A stretch of 64,000 nt of DNA from Neokomagataea tanensis (GCF_006542335.1 NZ_CP032485.1:2401001-2465000); one strand, 5' to 3'. Numbered from the stretch's first letter, positions 35,233 through 45,095 are shown. The notes: a model not told the origin generated them from the letters alone. Translations and numbers: made by a program.

Positions 35233-35688
35233 TCAGTAAGGCAAGGGCAGTAGACTATTCTTTTCATCGCCTGTTGAGAGTGGGATAATTTTCACCCTGC
35301 GCTCCTGCGGTAAAATCTGCTTTATTTTTATAGTAAGGAGGCCGTTAGCAAGTTGAGCTCCGGACACCTCACTATAAGGGCCGAGCGCAAAGCGTTTTTC
35401 AAACGAACGCATAGCTATGCCCCTATACATGAGAGTTGAGGTGTCAGTGTTCACTGCGCCTGCCCCCCTAATAATTAAGACATCTTCCTCATGCGTTACA
35501 GAGACGTCTTGCGGGGCAAAGCCTGCGAGTGCCATGGTTACAACATATTCGGACTGTCCGGTCTTTTCGATATTGTATGGCGGGTAGCTGACATTCTTCT
35601 TTGCACTCCCCAAAGCACAGTTCGCTAAGTGGGCAAAGTGGTCAAACCCTATTGCGCTTCGCAGCAAGGGTGAAAAATCGTAATTCAT
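35233..35688 (-). CDS. Small heat shock protein (Hsp20/IbpA type)
   Basis: The ATG at 35688 has AGGAGG upstream, giving 151 residues. It is an alpha-crystallin domain holdase: FDHFAHLANCA and NVSYPPYNIEKTGQSEYVVT lead into AGFAPQDVSVTHEEDVLIIR, RSFEKRFALGP and LANGLLTIKI. The I-x-I/V tail follows in RRVKIIPL. No CIRCE or clear sigma-32 site was recognised. Leader elements such as ROSE cannot be judged by eye. Confidence 0.9.
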   Translation of the reverse strand: MNYDFSPLLRSAIGFDHFAHLANCALGSAKKNVSYPPYNIEKTGQSEYVVTMALAGFAPQDVSVTHEEDVLIIRGAGAVNTDTSTLMYRGIAMRSFEKRFALGPYSEVSGAQLANGLLTIKIKQILPQERRVKIIPLSTGDEKNSLLPLPY

Positions 35689-35803
35689 GGAACCTCCTAT
35701 CTGGCAGGCTTGGCTTACGTCACAGCCCCAAAGCGGCGGCCGGACTTCCAAAGCATTGTGAATTGACCTGCATCAGCAGCGTCAGCCACAGTTTCGAGAT
35801 AGG

Positions 35804-35833
35804 AAAAAAAATCGCCCCTACAAGAGGGGCGAT
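35804..35833 (-). terminator. Intrinsic terminator of rpmE
   Basis: On the minus strand ATCGCCCCT and AGGGGCGAT form a 9-bp stem with a 5-base loop, followed by a run of T (seven T plus the stem end). It lies just past the rpmE stop. Confidence 0.85.
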
Positions 35834-35852
35834 CGAAAAGCTCGTAAGCTTA

Positions 35853-36077
35853 TTACTTGCGTGTGCCGATACCAGCAAAACGCTTGTTGAACTTGGCAAC
35901 CTGACCACCTGTGTCAAGCATACGCTGAACGCCCGTCCATGCTGGATGAGACTTGGGGTCAACGTCGAGGCGCAGCGTTGCACCTGGCTTGCCGTAGCAA
36001 GAACGTGTCTTGTACTCGGTGCCATCTGTCTGGATGACGGTGATTTCGTGGTAGTCGGGGTGGATGTCGGACTTCAT
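35853..36077 (-). CDS. rpmE: 50S ribosomal protein L31
   Basis: This 74-residue L31 starts [20 protein letters not shown] and ends [18 protein letters not shown]. It has a single Cys (RSCYGKPG) and no CxxC pair, so it is the zinc-free type. A strong terminator follows. It is transcribed away from mscL. Confidence 0.95.
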   Translation of the reverse strand: MKSDIHPDYHEITVIQTDGTEYKTRSCYGKPGATLRLDVDPKSHPAWTGVQRMLDTGGQVAKFNKRFAGIGTRK

Positions 36078-36276
36078 GATTTCTCACTCCATAACGTAAT
36101 GCCCCGATACCGACCGGAGCGACTTAGTTGGGCCATATAACGGAATTGTTCGTCAGATGAAAGAAGAGTTTTCTGCGTTTTTTCGTATCTTTTGCGGATA
36201 ATGCCATTCTCTTTTAAGAAACCATGATGCTTTCGTACCGTTCCAATGCGAACACCCTTAAATTTAGGAGAGTCAA

Positions 36277-36729
36277 TTGAGCGATTCCAAGCACGCCATT
36301 CACACACCGGGCTGGGTAGGCGATTTTCAAAAATTCATCATGCGCGGCAATGTCCTTGATCTCGCGATCGGTGTTGTCGTCGGTGCTGCGTTTACAGCTA
36401 TCGTCAACAGCGCGGTTAAAGACCTTATTACACCAATCATCGGCCTCTTGACCGGCGGCGTAGATTTCAGCAACATTTTCGTCACGCTCAAAGGCCAGCA
36501 TTTCGCTACTCTGGAAGAAGCTCAAAAAGCTGGCGCCGTCACACTGAACATCGGCGTTTTCCTGAACGCTGTTATTCAGTTCCTGATCATCGCCTTCTTT
36601 GTTTTCTGGGTCATCCGTATCATTGGCAAGCTCTACCGCAAGAAGGAAGAAGCACCTGCAGCACCACCAGCACCAAGCAAAGAAGCTGTCCTGCTTACCG
36701 AAATTCGGGACCTGCTCGCAAACCGCTAA
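36277..36729 (+). CDS. mscL: Large-conductance mechanosensitive channel
   Basis: The TTG at 36277 is chosen because AGGAG lies five bases upstream and no better start exists; this gives 150 residues. MscL opens under membrane tension to release solutes on hypo-osmotic shock. It shows FQKFIMRGNVLDLAIGVVVG with the first membrane helix, FTAIVNSAVKDLITPIIGLL, and a second helix FLIIAFFVFWVIRIIG. An Ala/Pro-rich linker leads to the C-terminal helix LLTEIRDLL. Complete. Confidence 0.95.
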   Translation: MSDSKHAIHTPGWVGDFQKFIMRGNVLDLAIGVVVGAAFTAIVNSAVKDLITPIIGLLTGGVDFSNIFVTLKGQHFATLEEAQKAGAVTLNIGVFLNAVIQFLIIAFFVFWVIRIIGKLYRKKEEAPAAPPAPSKEAVLLTEIRDLLANR

Positions 36730-36739
36730 GAGCGTCTGA

Positions 36740-37096
36740 ATGGATTGGGCGTTTTCTTGCCGCAAGGGTCTTACCCTTGCGGCTATTCTTGTTTTTGGGC
36801 CTGCATCTTTGTCAGGGTGTTCTGACCTACAAACACGCTACCAATCTATAAGCACATCGCCAAATGCGCCCCTCTATACCTATCTTATTATTCACGGCAT
36901 GGCCCGTGGTGCCTTAATGTCAGGGCAAATTCAGCCTAAAGATCTAACCGACCTCATCGCGCTGGACCACAAAGCTCAAAGCGCAGTAATGAGGGCGCTG
37001 CAAACCCACATACAAAAACATGATATGAAGCCGGGTCAGGCTGATACAGATGCGGACACGGCACTATCGGCATTCTTAGCTTACGTTTCACGCTGA
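36740..37096 (+). CDS. Small lipoprotein, unknown function
   Basis: A 118-residue protein with a lipoprotein signal (RKGLTLAAILVFGPASL) and lipobox LSGC, Cys at about 27. The mature part has LYTYLIIHGMARGALMSGQI and is otherwise helical with no known motif. It starts ten bases after mscL and probably shares its transcript. Function not recognised. Confidence 0.7.
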   Translation: MDWAFSCRKGLTLAAILVFGPASLSGCSDLQTRYQSISTSPNAPLYTYLIIHGMARGALMSGQIQPKDLTDLIALDHKAQSAVMRALQTHIQKHDMKPGQADTDADTALSAFLAYVSR

Positions 37097-37120
37097 TATG
37101 CTGCGCCAAGCAGCATCAAA

Positions 37121-37153
37121 AAAGGCCGCCTCTCATAAAGAGAAGCGGCCTTT
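37121..37153. terminator. Bidirectional intrinsic terminator
   Basis: AAAGGCCGCCTCTC and GAGAAGCGGCCTTT form a long stem (one mismatch) with a 5-base loop, with A-run before and T-run after. It can end transcription both from the mscL side and from secF on the other strand. Confidence 0.85.
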
Positions 37154-37178
37154 TCTTTACGTTTGAAAACTCAAACTG

Positions 37179-38111
37179 TCACTCGCCTGAAGGGCGCAGT
37201 CTATTTTTGCCCAAAAGCAGCAAAAGCGGCGCCGCAATAAAAATTGACGATGACGTACCGACGACGATGCCAAAGAGCATGACTGTAGCAAAACCCGTAA
37301 GCGTGCTGCCGCCAAACAGCGCCAATGGAAGGGCCGCAAGGAAAACCGTCATAGACGTTCCAAGCGTTCTGTTTAGTGTCTCGTTAATTGACAAGTCCAA
37401 CACTTCACGCAGCGGCATTGTCCGGTATTTGCGCAAATTTTCACGTATCCGGTCATACACAACGACTTTATCGTTGGTCGAGTAGCCCAGAATAGTGAGT
37501 AATGCAGCGACCATAACCAAGTCGAACTCAAAGCGCGTAATCGCTAAAAAACCGACTGTCTTGGTAAGGTCCAGGATCAATGTCAGCACCGCACTGATTG
37601 CAAACTCGCGCTCAAAGCGTACCCATATGTAAACGAGAATCATCGCAAGGCTCAGGCCCAGAGCCAGGAGACCATTGCGAAACAACTCATGGGACACAGA
37701 GGCGCCAACTGCATCTGCACGTTGAATCTGCGTGCCGGGAGCAGCTTTAGACAGCGTATCCTTGACCCGGTCTACGACCTGTTGCGTACGCGCTTCCCGG
37801 TCTGCCCCTTCTGGAGCACTCACCGATATACGTACGTCTCGATCAGAACCAAATGCCTGAACCGCGTCGGGGTGAATACCGGCCTGATCCAACGCAGCAC
37901 GCAACTGGTTGATATTTGCAGGCGCTGCAGTTTGGGCCTCAACAACAATCCCACCGCGAAAATCCAACCCGAGCTTTAGACCGGGTTGGAAAAACAGGAG
38001 CAATGATGCAACCGAAAGTACCGCCGAAACGACCAAACCCATGTGGCGCCCGCGCATAAACGCAATGCGTCGGTCATCTCGGACAAAACGAAAAAGAGGA
38101 CGAGAGAGCAT
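37179..38111 (-). CDS. secF: Protein translocase subunit SecF
   Basis: This 310-residue inner membrane protein pairs with SecD to drive later steps of Sec export with the proton gradient. It has the first helix VVSAVLSVASLLLFFQPG, then GLDFRGGIVVEAQT, a periplasmic domain, and five more helices with ILGYSTNDKVVVYDRIREN. The gene lies six bases after secD on the same strand. Normal length. Confidence 0.96.
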   Translation of the reverse strand: MLSRPLFRFVRDDRRIAFMRGRHMGLVVSAVLSVASLLLFFQPGLKLGLDFRGGIVVEAQTAAPANINQLRAALDQAGIHPDAVQAFGSDRDVRISVSAPEGADREARTQQVVDRVKDTLSKAAPGTQIQRADAVGASVSHELFRNGLLALGLSLAMILVYIWVRFEREFAISAVLTLILDLTKTVGFLAITRFEFDLVMVAALLTILGYSTNDKVVVYDRIRENLRKYRTMPLREVLDLSINETLNRTLGTSMTVFLAALPLALFGGSTLTGFATVMLFGIVVGTSSSIFIAAPLLLLLGKNRLRPSGE

Positions 38112-38116
38112 GGCGT

Positions 38117-39661
38117 TCAGACCGGCAATTTAGAGGGACGGGTCACGGCATACCACCGCACAATTAACAACCGTGAGAATACCAAGGTTGTGAACAGCGT
38201 TGTGGCAATACCAATCGTGATTGTCAGAGCAAAGTTCTTAACCGGGCCCGTACCAAAAACGAACAGCATAACGTGAGCGAGAAAAGCCGTCGCATTACTG
38301 TCGATAATGGTGCCTGTTGCCCGATCAAAACCAGCCTGCAGTGCTTGCAAGACACCCCGGCCACGCTGCACTTCTTCACGGATACGCTCGTTGATTAGGA
38401 TATTGGCGTCAACGGCCATACCCAGTGTCAGGAGCATCCCTGCCATACCTGGCAGCGTCAGCGTCGCTTGGAACAAAGACAGAATGCCCACCATCAATAC
38501 CAGGTTGGCTAGCAGCGCGATGTCAGCATAAAGGCCAAAACGGGCATAGAACAGCACCATAAAGACGACAACTAGGACAAACCCTGCTGCAAGGCTGATA
38601 ACACCCGCATGAATGGAAGCAGCCCCCAAACTTGGCCCGATACTACGCTGCTCAATCACGGCCAACGGCGCCGGAAGTGCGCCAGCGCGCAACAGCAACG
38701 CAAGGTCAGAAGCGCTTCTGGCATCAAAGCCTCCGGTGATCTGGCCGCTACCTGCTGTTATCGGGTTAATGATATTCGGCGCTTCAATAACTTTGTTATC
38801 GAGCACAATTGCGAAACGACGACCAACATTCGCTCTTGTAACATTACCAAAAGCGCTAGCACCGGTGCTGTTCAACTGGAACGTAACCGCCCATCCGCCA
38901 GATTGTTGGTCAATAACAGCACCGGCATTGGTTAAGTCGGTACCATCAACATCAACATGATCTTGCACAGCCAGCTGCGTGTGGGTGCTGATGTCTTCCA
39001 ACATCGTTGAACCGGGCGATGCAGCAGTTGGGTTCGGTGCCAAAAGACGGAACGTCAGGCGAGCCGTCGTACCCAGAAGGGTTTTAATGCGCTCAGGGTC
39101 AGAGACACCCGGCAGTTCAACAACAATCCGGTCATCACCCTCACGGGCGATACTTGGATCGATAGCGCCCGTCGCATCTATACGGCGTCGAACAATTTCA
39201 ATCGATTGCGCGACTGCGTCTCGTGCACGAGCCAGCATTGCATCATGCTGGAGCACCAAATCAACACGTTCGCCTGTCGCTGCAACTTCAAATTCATTGG
39301 GTACAGCCGTAGGAACGGACTTCAAAGCTGCGAGAACAGCATCCCGCTCAGAATCAGCACGCAGCGTAAAGCTCAAACGCTGAGTGCTGTCATCACGCAC
39401 GAAGTCCTTGTAACCCAGTCCATGATCCAACAGCGTCTGGCGCGTCTGATCCTGCAGACTAAGCAAACGGTCATGCTCCAACGACTTTAAGTCAAGTTGC
39501 AGCAGCAGATAGGAGCCACCCTTCAAATCCAACCCAAGGTGAATCTGTCTCCAGGGCAGGGACGATGAAGGAGCTTTGAGGAAATTAGGCAAGCAAAGCA
39601 GAACGCCAAGCAGGCAGACACCTGCGACGCCGAGCAATCTTAGCCGACTATAGTACATCAT
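38117..39661 (-). CDS. secD: Protein translocase subunit SecD
   Basis: This 514-residue partner of SecF has an N-terminal helix (LLGVAGVCLLGVLLCLPNFL), the signature LGLDLKGGSYLLLQLDL and the P1 periplasmic region with VRRRIDATGAIDPSI. It ends in a six-helix domain with VGILSLFQATLTLPGMAGML and GMAVDANILINERIREE. Complete; first gene of secDF. yajC is not adjacent in this window. Confidence 0.96.
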   Translation of the reverse strand: MMYYSRLRLLGVAGVCLLGVLLCLPNFLKAPSSSLPWRQIHLGLDLKGGSYLLLQLDLKSLEHDRLLSLQDQTRQTLLDHGLGYKDFVRDDSTQRLSFTLRADSERDAVLAALKSVPTAVPNEFEVAATGERVDLVLQHDAMLARARDAVAQSIEIVRRRIDATGAIDPSIAREGDDRIVVELPGVSDPERIKTLLGTTARLTFRLLAPNPTAASPGSTMLEDISTHTQLAVQDHVDVDGTDLTNAGAVIDQQSGGWAVTFQLNSTGASAFGNVTRANVGRRFAIVLDNKVIEAPNIINPITAGSGQITGGFDARSASDLALLLRAGALPAPLAVIEQRSIGPSLGAASIHAGVISLAAGFVLVVVFMVLFYARFGLYADIALLANLVLMVGILSLFQATLTLPGMAGMLLTLGMAVDANILINERIREEVQRGRGVLQALQAGFDRATGTIIDSNATAFLAHVMLFVFGTGPVKNFALTITIGIATTLFTTLVFSRLLIVRWYAVTRPSKLPV

Positions 39662-39846
39662 GACGGAGCGGGACGTCCTCGGCTGAATTAGGTCAACGAA
39701 TTCAAATATGCGGCAGAGCCACGGTACATGGCCGGGACCATGCCTATTCTCACCACACGATGCAACCTTTCTGCACGCTTGTCAGCCCATGTGCTATACG
39801 GAAACCTCTACGACTGTTAGTCGTATTGTGCATGATGAGAGTAGGC

Positions 39847-40830
39847 ATGAACACAAAACGACAACTCAGAGTTGGTATAATTGGGGCAGGGCATTTCGGG
39901 CGTTTCCATGCCTTGAAAGCAGCCGCAAACCCGCGGGAGCTCCTTGTGGGCCTTTACGACCCAGACCCTTCACGTGCTGCACTCGTAGCCGGTGAAGCAG
40001 GTTGTGCCCCGGCAGCAACCCTCGAAGACCTCCTCTCAAATGTGGAGGCCGTCATTGTCGCGGCTCCAGCCGAGTACCACTACGCTCTGGCCTCGCAAGC
40101 GTTAGACGCCGGAAAACACGTTCTTGTAGAAAAACCGATCGCCGCAACGCGGGAGGAGGCTCAAAAGCTTGCAGCCTGCGCTCTCAAGAATCAAAAAATT
40201 CTGCAGGTTGGACATTTGCTCCGCTATTCCGCCGAGCATCGCGCCATCACCGAACGTATCACGGCGCCACTCTACATAGAGGCGACACGTATTGCGCCTT
40301 ACAAACCAAGAGGCACAGACGTTTCCGTTATTCTAGACTTGATGATCCACGACCTCGACTTGGTTTTGGCCATCGTCGATAGCCCCATAGCCAGCATAGA
40401 CGCCATCGGCGCGGCGGTCTCCAGCCCTCATGAAGACATTGCCAATGCTCGCGTTCGATTCGAAAATGGCTGCGTTGCGACGATAACAGCCAGCCGTATC
40501 TCGCTCAAAACAGAACGCCGTATGCGCATCTTCTCGCAAGAAGGATATCTATCCGCCGATTTCATGGAGCGAAAACTAAGCTTCATTAGTCGCGAACGTG
40601 GGCTGCCATTACCCGGAACGGGAGGGTACCGACGGGAGGCAACATCGTGGAAAGACCACGATAACCTCTCCGCTGAGCACGATGCATTCGCTGCCTCATG
40701 CTTGGACGGTGCCCCCGTTCTGGTAGATGCTGAAGCCGGGATCCGCGCACTTGATGCTGCATTGCGCGTGACTGAAAGCATCACAGAAGCACGTAAAACA
40801 ATGGAGCTTTCTGGCCTGATCAAACTCTGA
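39847..40830 (+). CDS. Gfo/Idh/MocA-family oxidoreductase
   Basis: The ATG at 39847 gives 327 residues; the open frame extends 87 bases upstream but without family features. The Rossmann start is VGIIGAGHFGRFHALKA, with AVIVAAPAEYHYALASQAL and the conserved HVLVEKPIAAT (Lys of the EKP motif). The C-terminal alpha/beta domain contains LMIHDLDLVLAIVDS. Members oxidise or reduce sugars and related polyols with NAD(P). No substrate is implied by its neighbours (secD divergent, an ABC-F gene convergent). Confidence 0.9.
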   Translation: MNTKRQLRVGIIGAGHFGRFHALKAAANPRELLVGLYDPDPSRAALVAGEAGCAPAATLEDLLSNVEAVIVAAPAEYHYALASQALDAGKHVLVEKPIAATREEAQKLAACALKNQKILQVGHLLRYSAEHRAITERITAPLYIEATRIAPYKPRGTDVSVILDLMIHDLDLVLAIVDSPIASIDAIGAAVSSPHEDIANARVRFENGCVATITASRISLKTERRMRIFSQEGYLSADFMERKLSFISRERGLPLPGTGGYRREATSWKDHDNLSAEHDAFAASCLDGAPVLVDAEAGIRALDAALRVTESITEARKTMELSGLIKL

Positions 40831-40850
40831 AGCCAGCTTTAACTGGCTTC
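40829..40850 (+). terminator. Stem-loop between convergent genes
   Basis: GAAGCCAG and CTGGCTTC form an 8-bp stem with a 6-base loop at the end of the oxidoreductase gene. A T-rich stretch (TTCTTCTTTTTT) follows a few bases later, so it is a weak intrinsic terminator candidate. Confidence 0.45.
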
Positions 40851-42650
40851 CAGTTCTTCTTTTTTCATTTCCAGTTCAAGCCACTGCTCTTCCGCAGCAA
40901 CGAGTTCGTCTTCAACGTTTTGCAGTCGTGCCGTGGCTTTTTCAAAGCTTTTAGGGTCACGGCTGTACAAAGTTGGGTCTGCCAATACCTCACGCAATTT
41001 TAGGGCTTCAGCCTCTAATTTAGCCATTTGACCGGGCAGCAATTCCAAAGCGCGCTTATCTTTGTAACTGAGCTTTGTCTGCTTTTTTTCGGTTTTTACA
41101 GCTTTTTTGTCCGAACTATCGGCATATTCTTTCGCTATAGGCTCCCGCCCAGATGGTGCTTTTCCACCACGCTGAGCCAGCATGTCCGAGTAGCCACCGG
41201 CATATTCAATCCAGCGCCCATCACCCTCTGAAACCAGCACTGACCCAGCAACCCGGTCTAAAAAGTCACGGTCATGGCTTACGAGCAAAACGGTGCCCGC
41301 GTAATCGGTCAGCATGTCTTGCAGCAAATCAAGCGTTTCGAGGTCAAGATCATTTGTCGGCTCGTCAAGCACCATCAAATTGGATGGCTTTGCCAAGGCG
41401 CATGCCAAAGCCAAGCGTCCGCGCTCTCCGCCGGAGAGTCTACCAACTGGGGTGCGGGCCTGCTCAGGCCGGAACAAGAAGTCTTTCATATAACCAATAA
41501 CGTGACGGCGCTCAGTACCCACTTGGACTATCTCACCGTGGCCACCAGTTAACGTATCCGCAAGCGTTGCATTGGGATCAAGAGCTTCACGCTGCTGATC
41601 CAGCGTTACCATTTCAATAGACGGGCCAACCCATACTTTACCTTCTTGCGGGGCAAGGCGGCCCGTCAAAAGACGAATAAGCGTTGTTTTACCGGCACCA
41701 TTGGCGCCAACCAGCCCTAAGCGATCCCCTCGCATCAAGCGCAAATCGAGATCACGTACCAACTCTCGATCACCGAAACGCCAGTTAATGCCCTCGGCAG
41801 AAATAGCAATTTTACCGCCGGACTCAGCCTCACTTGCATCCATACGCAGTGAGCCATTGCCGCGCGCGGAAACTTCACGCCGTTTTTCTCTAAGTGCTGC
41901 CAGTTCTGCAACACGCCGTACGTTGCGCTTTCTACGTGCTGTTACGCCGTAGCGCATCCAGTCTTCTTCACGCGCAATTTCACGATCGAGCTTGTGAGCA
42001 TCGCGCTCTTCTTGCTCAAGGACTTCTTCACGCCACTCTTCGTAACGCGCAAAGCCTTGCTCTAACCGTCTTGTTTGCCCTCGCTCAAGCCATACTACAC
42101 TTCGAGACAACGTCTCCAGCAAGCGCCTATCATGGCTAATCACAATCATCGCACAACGAGATGCTAAAAGTTCGCGCTCAAGCCATGAAATAGTCGGGAG
42201 GTCTAAATGGTTGGTTGGTTCGTCCAACAGCAACAGATCTGGCTCTTCTGCCAAAGCGCGCGCCAATGCACAGCGCCTGACTTCACCGCCCGACAAACTG
42301 GCACAGGACTCATCGCCCGTTAGCCCCAGTTCGGCCAGCATTGCGCGTGCCCTGTAGCTTTCAGTTTCATCTAAATTCGCAGCAACACAATCAAACGTCG
42401 TAGCAAACGACGAGAAATCAGGCTCCTGCGCGAGGTAGTGCACTCTGACGCCCGGTTGAGTAAACACCGTGCCGCTATCAGGCTGCAAAACACCCGATGC
42501 CATTTTCAATAGGGTTGATTTACCCGAGCCGTTACGACCGACCAAGCATACACGCTCCCCGGGACCGACGCTGAGTTCGGCTCCATCGAGAAGCGGGCGG
42601 CCGCCCAAGGTGAAAGTGATGTTTTGGAGATGAAGGATTGGTGCAGACAT
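40839..42650 (-). CDS. ABC-F ATPase, Uup-like
   Basis: This 603-residue soluble protein has two ABC domains and no membrane part: Walker A LVGRNGSGKSTLLKMASG, signature LSGGEVRRCALARAL, Walker B LLLLDEPTNHLDL, then the second set LVGANGAGKTTLIRLL, LSGGERGRLALACAL and NLMVLDEPTNDLDLET. The arm between domains and the C-terminal coiled coil (about 520-603, with LLPGQMAKLEAEALKLREVL) match Uup. ABC-F proteins act at the ribosome. Possible roles are resolving stalled elongation or ribosome assembly. Confidence 0.9.
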   Translation of the reverse strand: MSAPILHLQNITFTLGGRPLLDGAELSVGPGERVCLVGRNGSGKSTLLKMASGVLQPDSGTVFTQPGVRVHYLAQEPDFSSFATTFDCVAANLDETESYRARAMLAELGLTGDESCASLSGGEVRRCALARALAEEPDLLLLDEPTNHLDLPTISWLERELLASRCAMIVISHDRRLLETLSRSVVWLERGQTRRLEQGFARYEEWREEVLEQEERDAHKLDREIAREEDWMRYGVTARRKRNVRRVAELAALREKRREVSARGNGSLRMDASEAESGGKIAISAEGINWRFGDRELVRDLDLRLMRGDRLGLVGANGAGKTTLIRLLTGRLAPQEGKVWVGPSIEMVTLDQQREALDPNATLADTLTGGHGEIVQVGTERRHVIGYMKDFLFRPEQARTPVGRLSGGERGRLALACALAKPSNLMVLDEPTNDLDLETLDLLQDMLTDYAGTVLLVSHDRDFLDRVAGSVLVSEGDGRWIEYAGGYSDMLAQRGGKAPSGREPIAKEYADSSDKKAVKTEKKQTKLSYKDKRALELLPGQMAKLEAEALKLREVLADPTLYSRDPKSFEKATARLQNVEDELVAAEEQWLELEMKKEELEAS

Positions 42651-42707
42651 GACTGTCTATGTGTCTTAGCACCTACGTTCCTGCAAGAGCGATATTGCAA
42701 GAACGAA

Positions 42708-43433
42708 TTAAACGACCAAAGAACCGCCCGTTACTGCTTGATATGTCGCCACTGAAAGCGCCATCGGCTCGAAGGGTTTCGTAATCACGAAGGAGGGCTC
42801 TTGCGATTCTCCTGTCAGCAACCGTTCTGGATAGGCTGTAACAAAAATTACCGGCGCTTTATGAGCTTCCAAAATACGGCGGACAGCATGCATACCGTCG
42901 CCCCCTACGCCCAAATTGATATCTGCTAGAATGAGCCCGGGTTTTGTTTCTTCTGCCAAACGCACAGCATCAGCCTCACAATGCGCGACACCTACAACCC
43001 TGTGCCCACAACGCTCGACCAAGCCCTGAATATCAAGAGCAATAATAGCTTCATCTTCAATGATTAGAACATCTGTGTGCGTATTCTTTTCTAGGATGTC
43101 CTGCGCATCATGGAATATCGCTTCTGCATGCGTCGTATCAAGATTGAGTATCTGGGTAGAGAGGGCAAAACTTTGCCCCTCAAGAAAGACCAACAACATT
43201 AGTGCACGTTGGTTCAGCGTAAGGCCATCTTGATCTTGGGTCTTGAAAAGTCTGGTCAAATGTCGGTAAAATTTTCCCCGAACATTGATAGCTTCGTCTT
43301 CATCTTGGGAGGCTTCTTGCAATGCTGTAGCGACCAGAGCATCTCCAGCCTGCTGGTTTCCGGTAAGCGCCCGCGCGTATCGGCGTGCATAGGGAAGGGC
43401 TGCAATCAACTCGTTACGCGAAGCAGACGGCAT
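42708..43433 (-). CDS. phyR: General stress response regulator PhyR
   Basis: This 241-residue protein fuses an N-terminal sigma-factor-like domain (about 1-115, with NELIAALPYARRYARALTGN and LNQRALMLLVFLEG) to a C-terminal receiver. The phosphoacceptor is in LILADINLG and the conserved Lys in FVITKPFEP. When phosphorylated, PhyR mimics a sigma factor and binds the anti-sigma NepR, freeing EcfG. It is divergent from the sigma genes, with a 276-base intergenic region. Confidence 0.95.
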   Translation of the reverse strand: MPSASRNELIAALPYARRYARALTGNQQAGDALVATALQEASQDEDEAINVRGKFYRHLTRLFKTQDQDGLTLNQRALMLLVFLEGQSFALSTQILNLDTTHAEAIFHDAQDILEKNTHTDVLIIEDEAIIALDIQGLVERCGHRVVGVAHCEADAVRLAEETKPGLILADINLGVGGDGMHAVRRILEAHKAPVIFVTAYPERLLTGESQEPSFVITKPFEPMALSVATYQAVTGGSLVV

Positions 43434-43709
43434 TCAAAACTCCCTGAAGACCTCCTCGCATCGTGTTTGAGATCTTCATCCAGAAATACAATGCAATGCC
43501 ACCACAATTCTGTAAGATAGCTTTGCCTAGCACACTAATGACACAAACTAATGCTTAGACAAATATTAAAAAACAAGAAGGAAAACAATTCTCTTTGATC
43601 CAGTCGAGAAGGTTTCAGTCATAAAATATTTTTTTAGCTCATTTTTGTCTCATATTACGGGATTAATCCCTAAGAATGGTTGGGAAAAATGTTTCCTGAC
43701 GGAGGCCTG

Positions 43710-44228
43710 ATGAAAAACCAAATGGATGATTTTCATCACAATCTTATCGGCGAGCTATCAAACCTGCGTGCCTTCGCACGCTTCCTGACACGCACCCCGT
43801 CCACGGCCGATGATTTGGTTCAAGACACTATCACCCGGGCACTCAACGCGCGCGAACAGTACAATACCGACGCTTCCATGAAATCGTGGCTTTTCACAAT
43901 CCAAAGAAATATCTTCTACGAGCAATACAGAAGGCGCTCCAAAGAAAAAGAAATTATGGAGAGCCTCACGCAAGACCAAGTGCATTTGCAAAAAAACGAT
44001 CACTCCCACTCAGGGGAGGACGACATTAACGATCTCAGCAGCATGCTGTGGCAGCTTCCCGAAATTTTACGAGAAGCAATTATACTGGTAGGCGCCCAAG
44101 AGCTTACTTACGAAGAAGCAGCCGAAATCTGCTGCATACCACTTGGCACAATGAAAGCGCGTGTTTCTCGCGCTCGCAACCAACTTAATGATCTCAGAAA
44201 CGCCTCTTTGGTGGCTGCTCAAAAATAA
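43710..44228 (+). CDS. EcfG-type sigma factor, copy 1
   Basis: The ATG at 43710 has GGAGG at the right distance, giving 172 residues. Region 2 reads ELSNLRAFARFLTRTPSTAD, DLVQDTITRAL and SWLFTIQRNIFYEQYRRRSK. Region 4 reads MLWQLPEILREAIILVGAQE and YEEAAEICCIPLGTMKARVS. This is the alphaproteobacterial stress sigma EcfG (sigma-T type), held inactive by NepR. A second EcfG-like gene follows at 44314, and nepR beyond it. Confidence 0.92.
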   Translation: MKNQMDDFHHNLIGELSNLRAFARFLTRTPSTADDLVQDTITRALNAREQYNTDASMKSWLFTIQRNIFYEQYRRRSKEKEIMESLTQDQVHLQKNDHSHSGEDDINDLSSMLWQLPEILREAIILVGAQELTYEEAAEICCIPLGTMKARVSRARNQLNDLRNASLVAAQK

Positions 44229-44313
44229 AAATTTTTCCCCATGCAACGATCGCGCGTCCTCGTTCATCTCCTTAAGCAAAGATAGAACTTTCTATCCTCA
44301 AGGGAAGATCACC

Positions 44314-44880
44314 ATGACGTTTCACGATCAACTGATCCAAATCACGCCTAAACTTCGTGTCCAAGCTTTTGCGCTCACACGCAACAGAGCTGCGGCAGAA
44401 GATCTCGTACAAGACGCGATTTGCAACGCCTTGGCCGCCCAGCATAGCTTTATTCCCGGTACAAATTTCTCCGCTTGGATTCATCGTATCCTTCGCAACC
44501 GTTTTATTTCTGATCTGCGCAAGAGACGTGACACAACAGATATAGAAGACGTGCCAGCCTCGACCTTCGCGAGCGCAGCCTCCCACGAGGACACTCTCGC
44601 GCTCAAAGATCTTTCACTGGCGCTTACTCATCTACCGCACGACCAACGTGAAGCACTTGTAATGGTCGTCATACACGGGATGAGCTACGAAGACCTTGCC
44701 GAAGCCACTAACTGCGCAGTCGGTACAGCTAAAAGCCGAGTATTTAGAGCACGCCGCCAGCTAGAAGCTTGGATGACAGGTGATTTACCTGCAAATGACA
44801 AGCTAAGAATGAAAGTTCAGGAGCTGAGAGAGAAGCTCAAAAGCGAGAGCAGGCAGAAAACAGGTATCAGGGCTTTGTGA
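44314..44880 (+). CDS. EcfG-type sigma factor, copy 2
   Basis: The ATG at 44314 has AAGGGAAGA upstream and gives 188 residues; the longer frame overlaps copy 1 and is not used. Region 2: KLRVQAFALTRNRAAAEDLV, then QDAICNALAAQHSF, FSAWIHRILRNRFI. Region 4: LTHLPHDQREALVMVVIHGM, YEDLAEATNCAVGTAKSRVF. It is related to copy 1 but clearly diverged, with a 25-residue basic tail. A paralogue may widen or balance the response. The gap to copy 1 is 85 bases. Confidence 0.9.
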   Translation: MTFHDQLIQITPKLRVQAFALTRNRAAAEDLVQDAICNALAAQHSFIPGTNFSAWIHRILRNRFISDLRKRRDTTDIEDVPASTFASAASHEDTLALKDLSLALTHLPHDQREALVMVVIHGMSYEDLAEATNCAVGTAKSRVFRARRQLEAWMTGDLPANDKLRMKVQELREKLKSESRQKTGIRAL

Positions 44881-45095
44881 GTACTCCACAAAGCTCAGAC
44901 CTATGATTTTTTTTAATCCTACAACTGTTTAATATTAACCTTTGGGTATACGTTTTGCTAAATACTATTCATAAAGAAAGGCGAAGTTTTAAAAAAATCG
45001 GCGTACGATTCAACGAAACCAAACCCTCGTTAGTCTGTTATCCCTTAGTAGATGCACCGTTTGTAACCCCACCAGTAGAGGCCCTTTTAGGAACG

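Noticed and set aside
36074..36307. 77-codon frame opposite the mscL leader
   Set aside because: It overlaps the mscL start and promoter region, is very basic and has no family resemblance.
43434..43709. EcfG-dependent promoter (GGAAC-N16/18-CGTT) between phyR and the first sigma gene
   Set aside because: No GGAAC was found in the interval on either strand with a matching -10 element.
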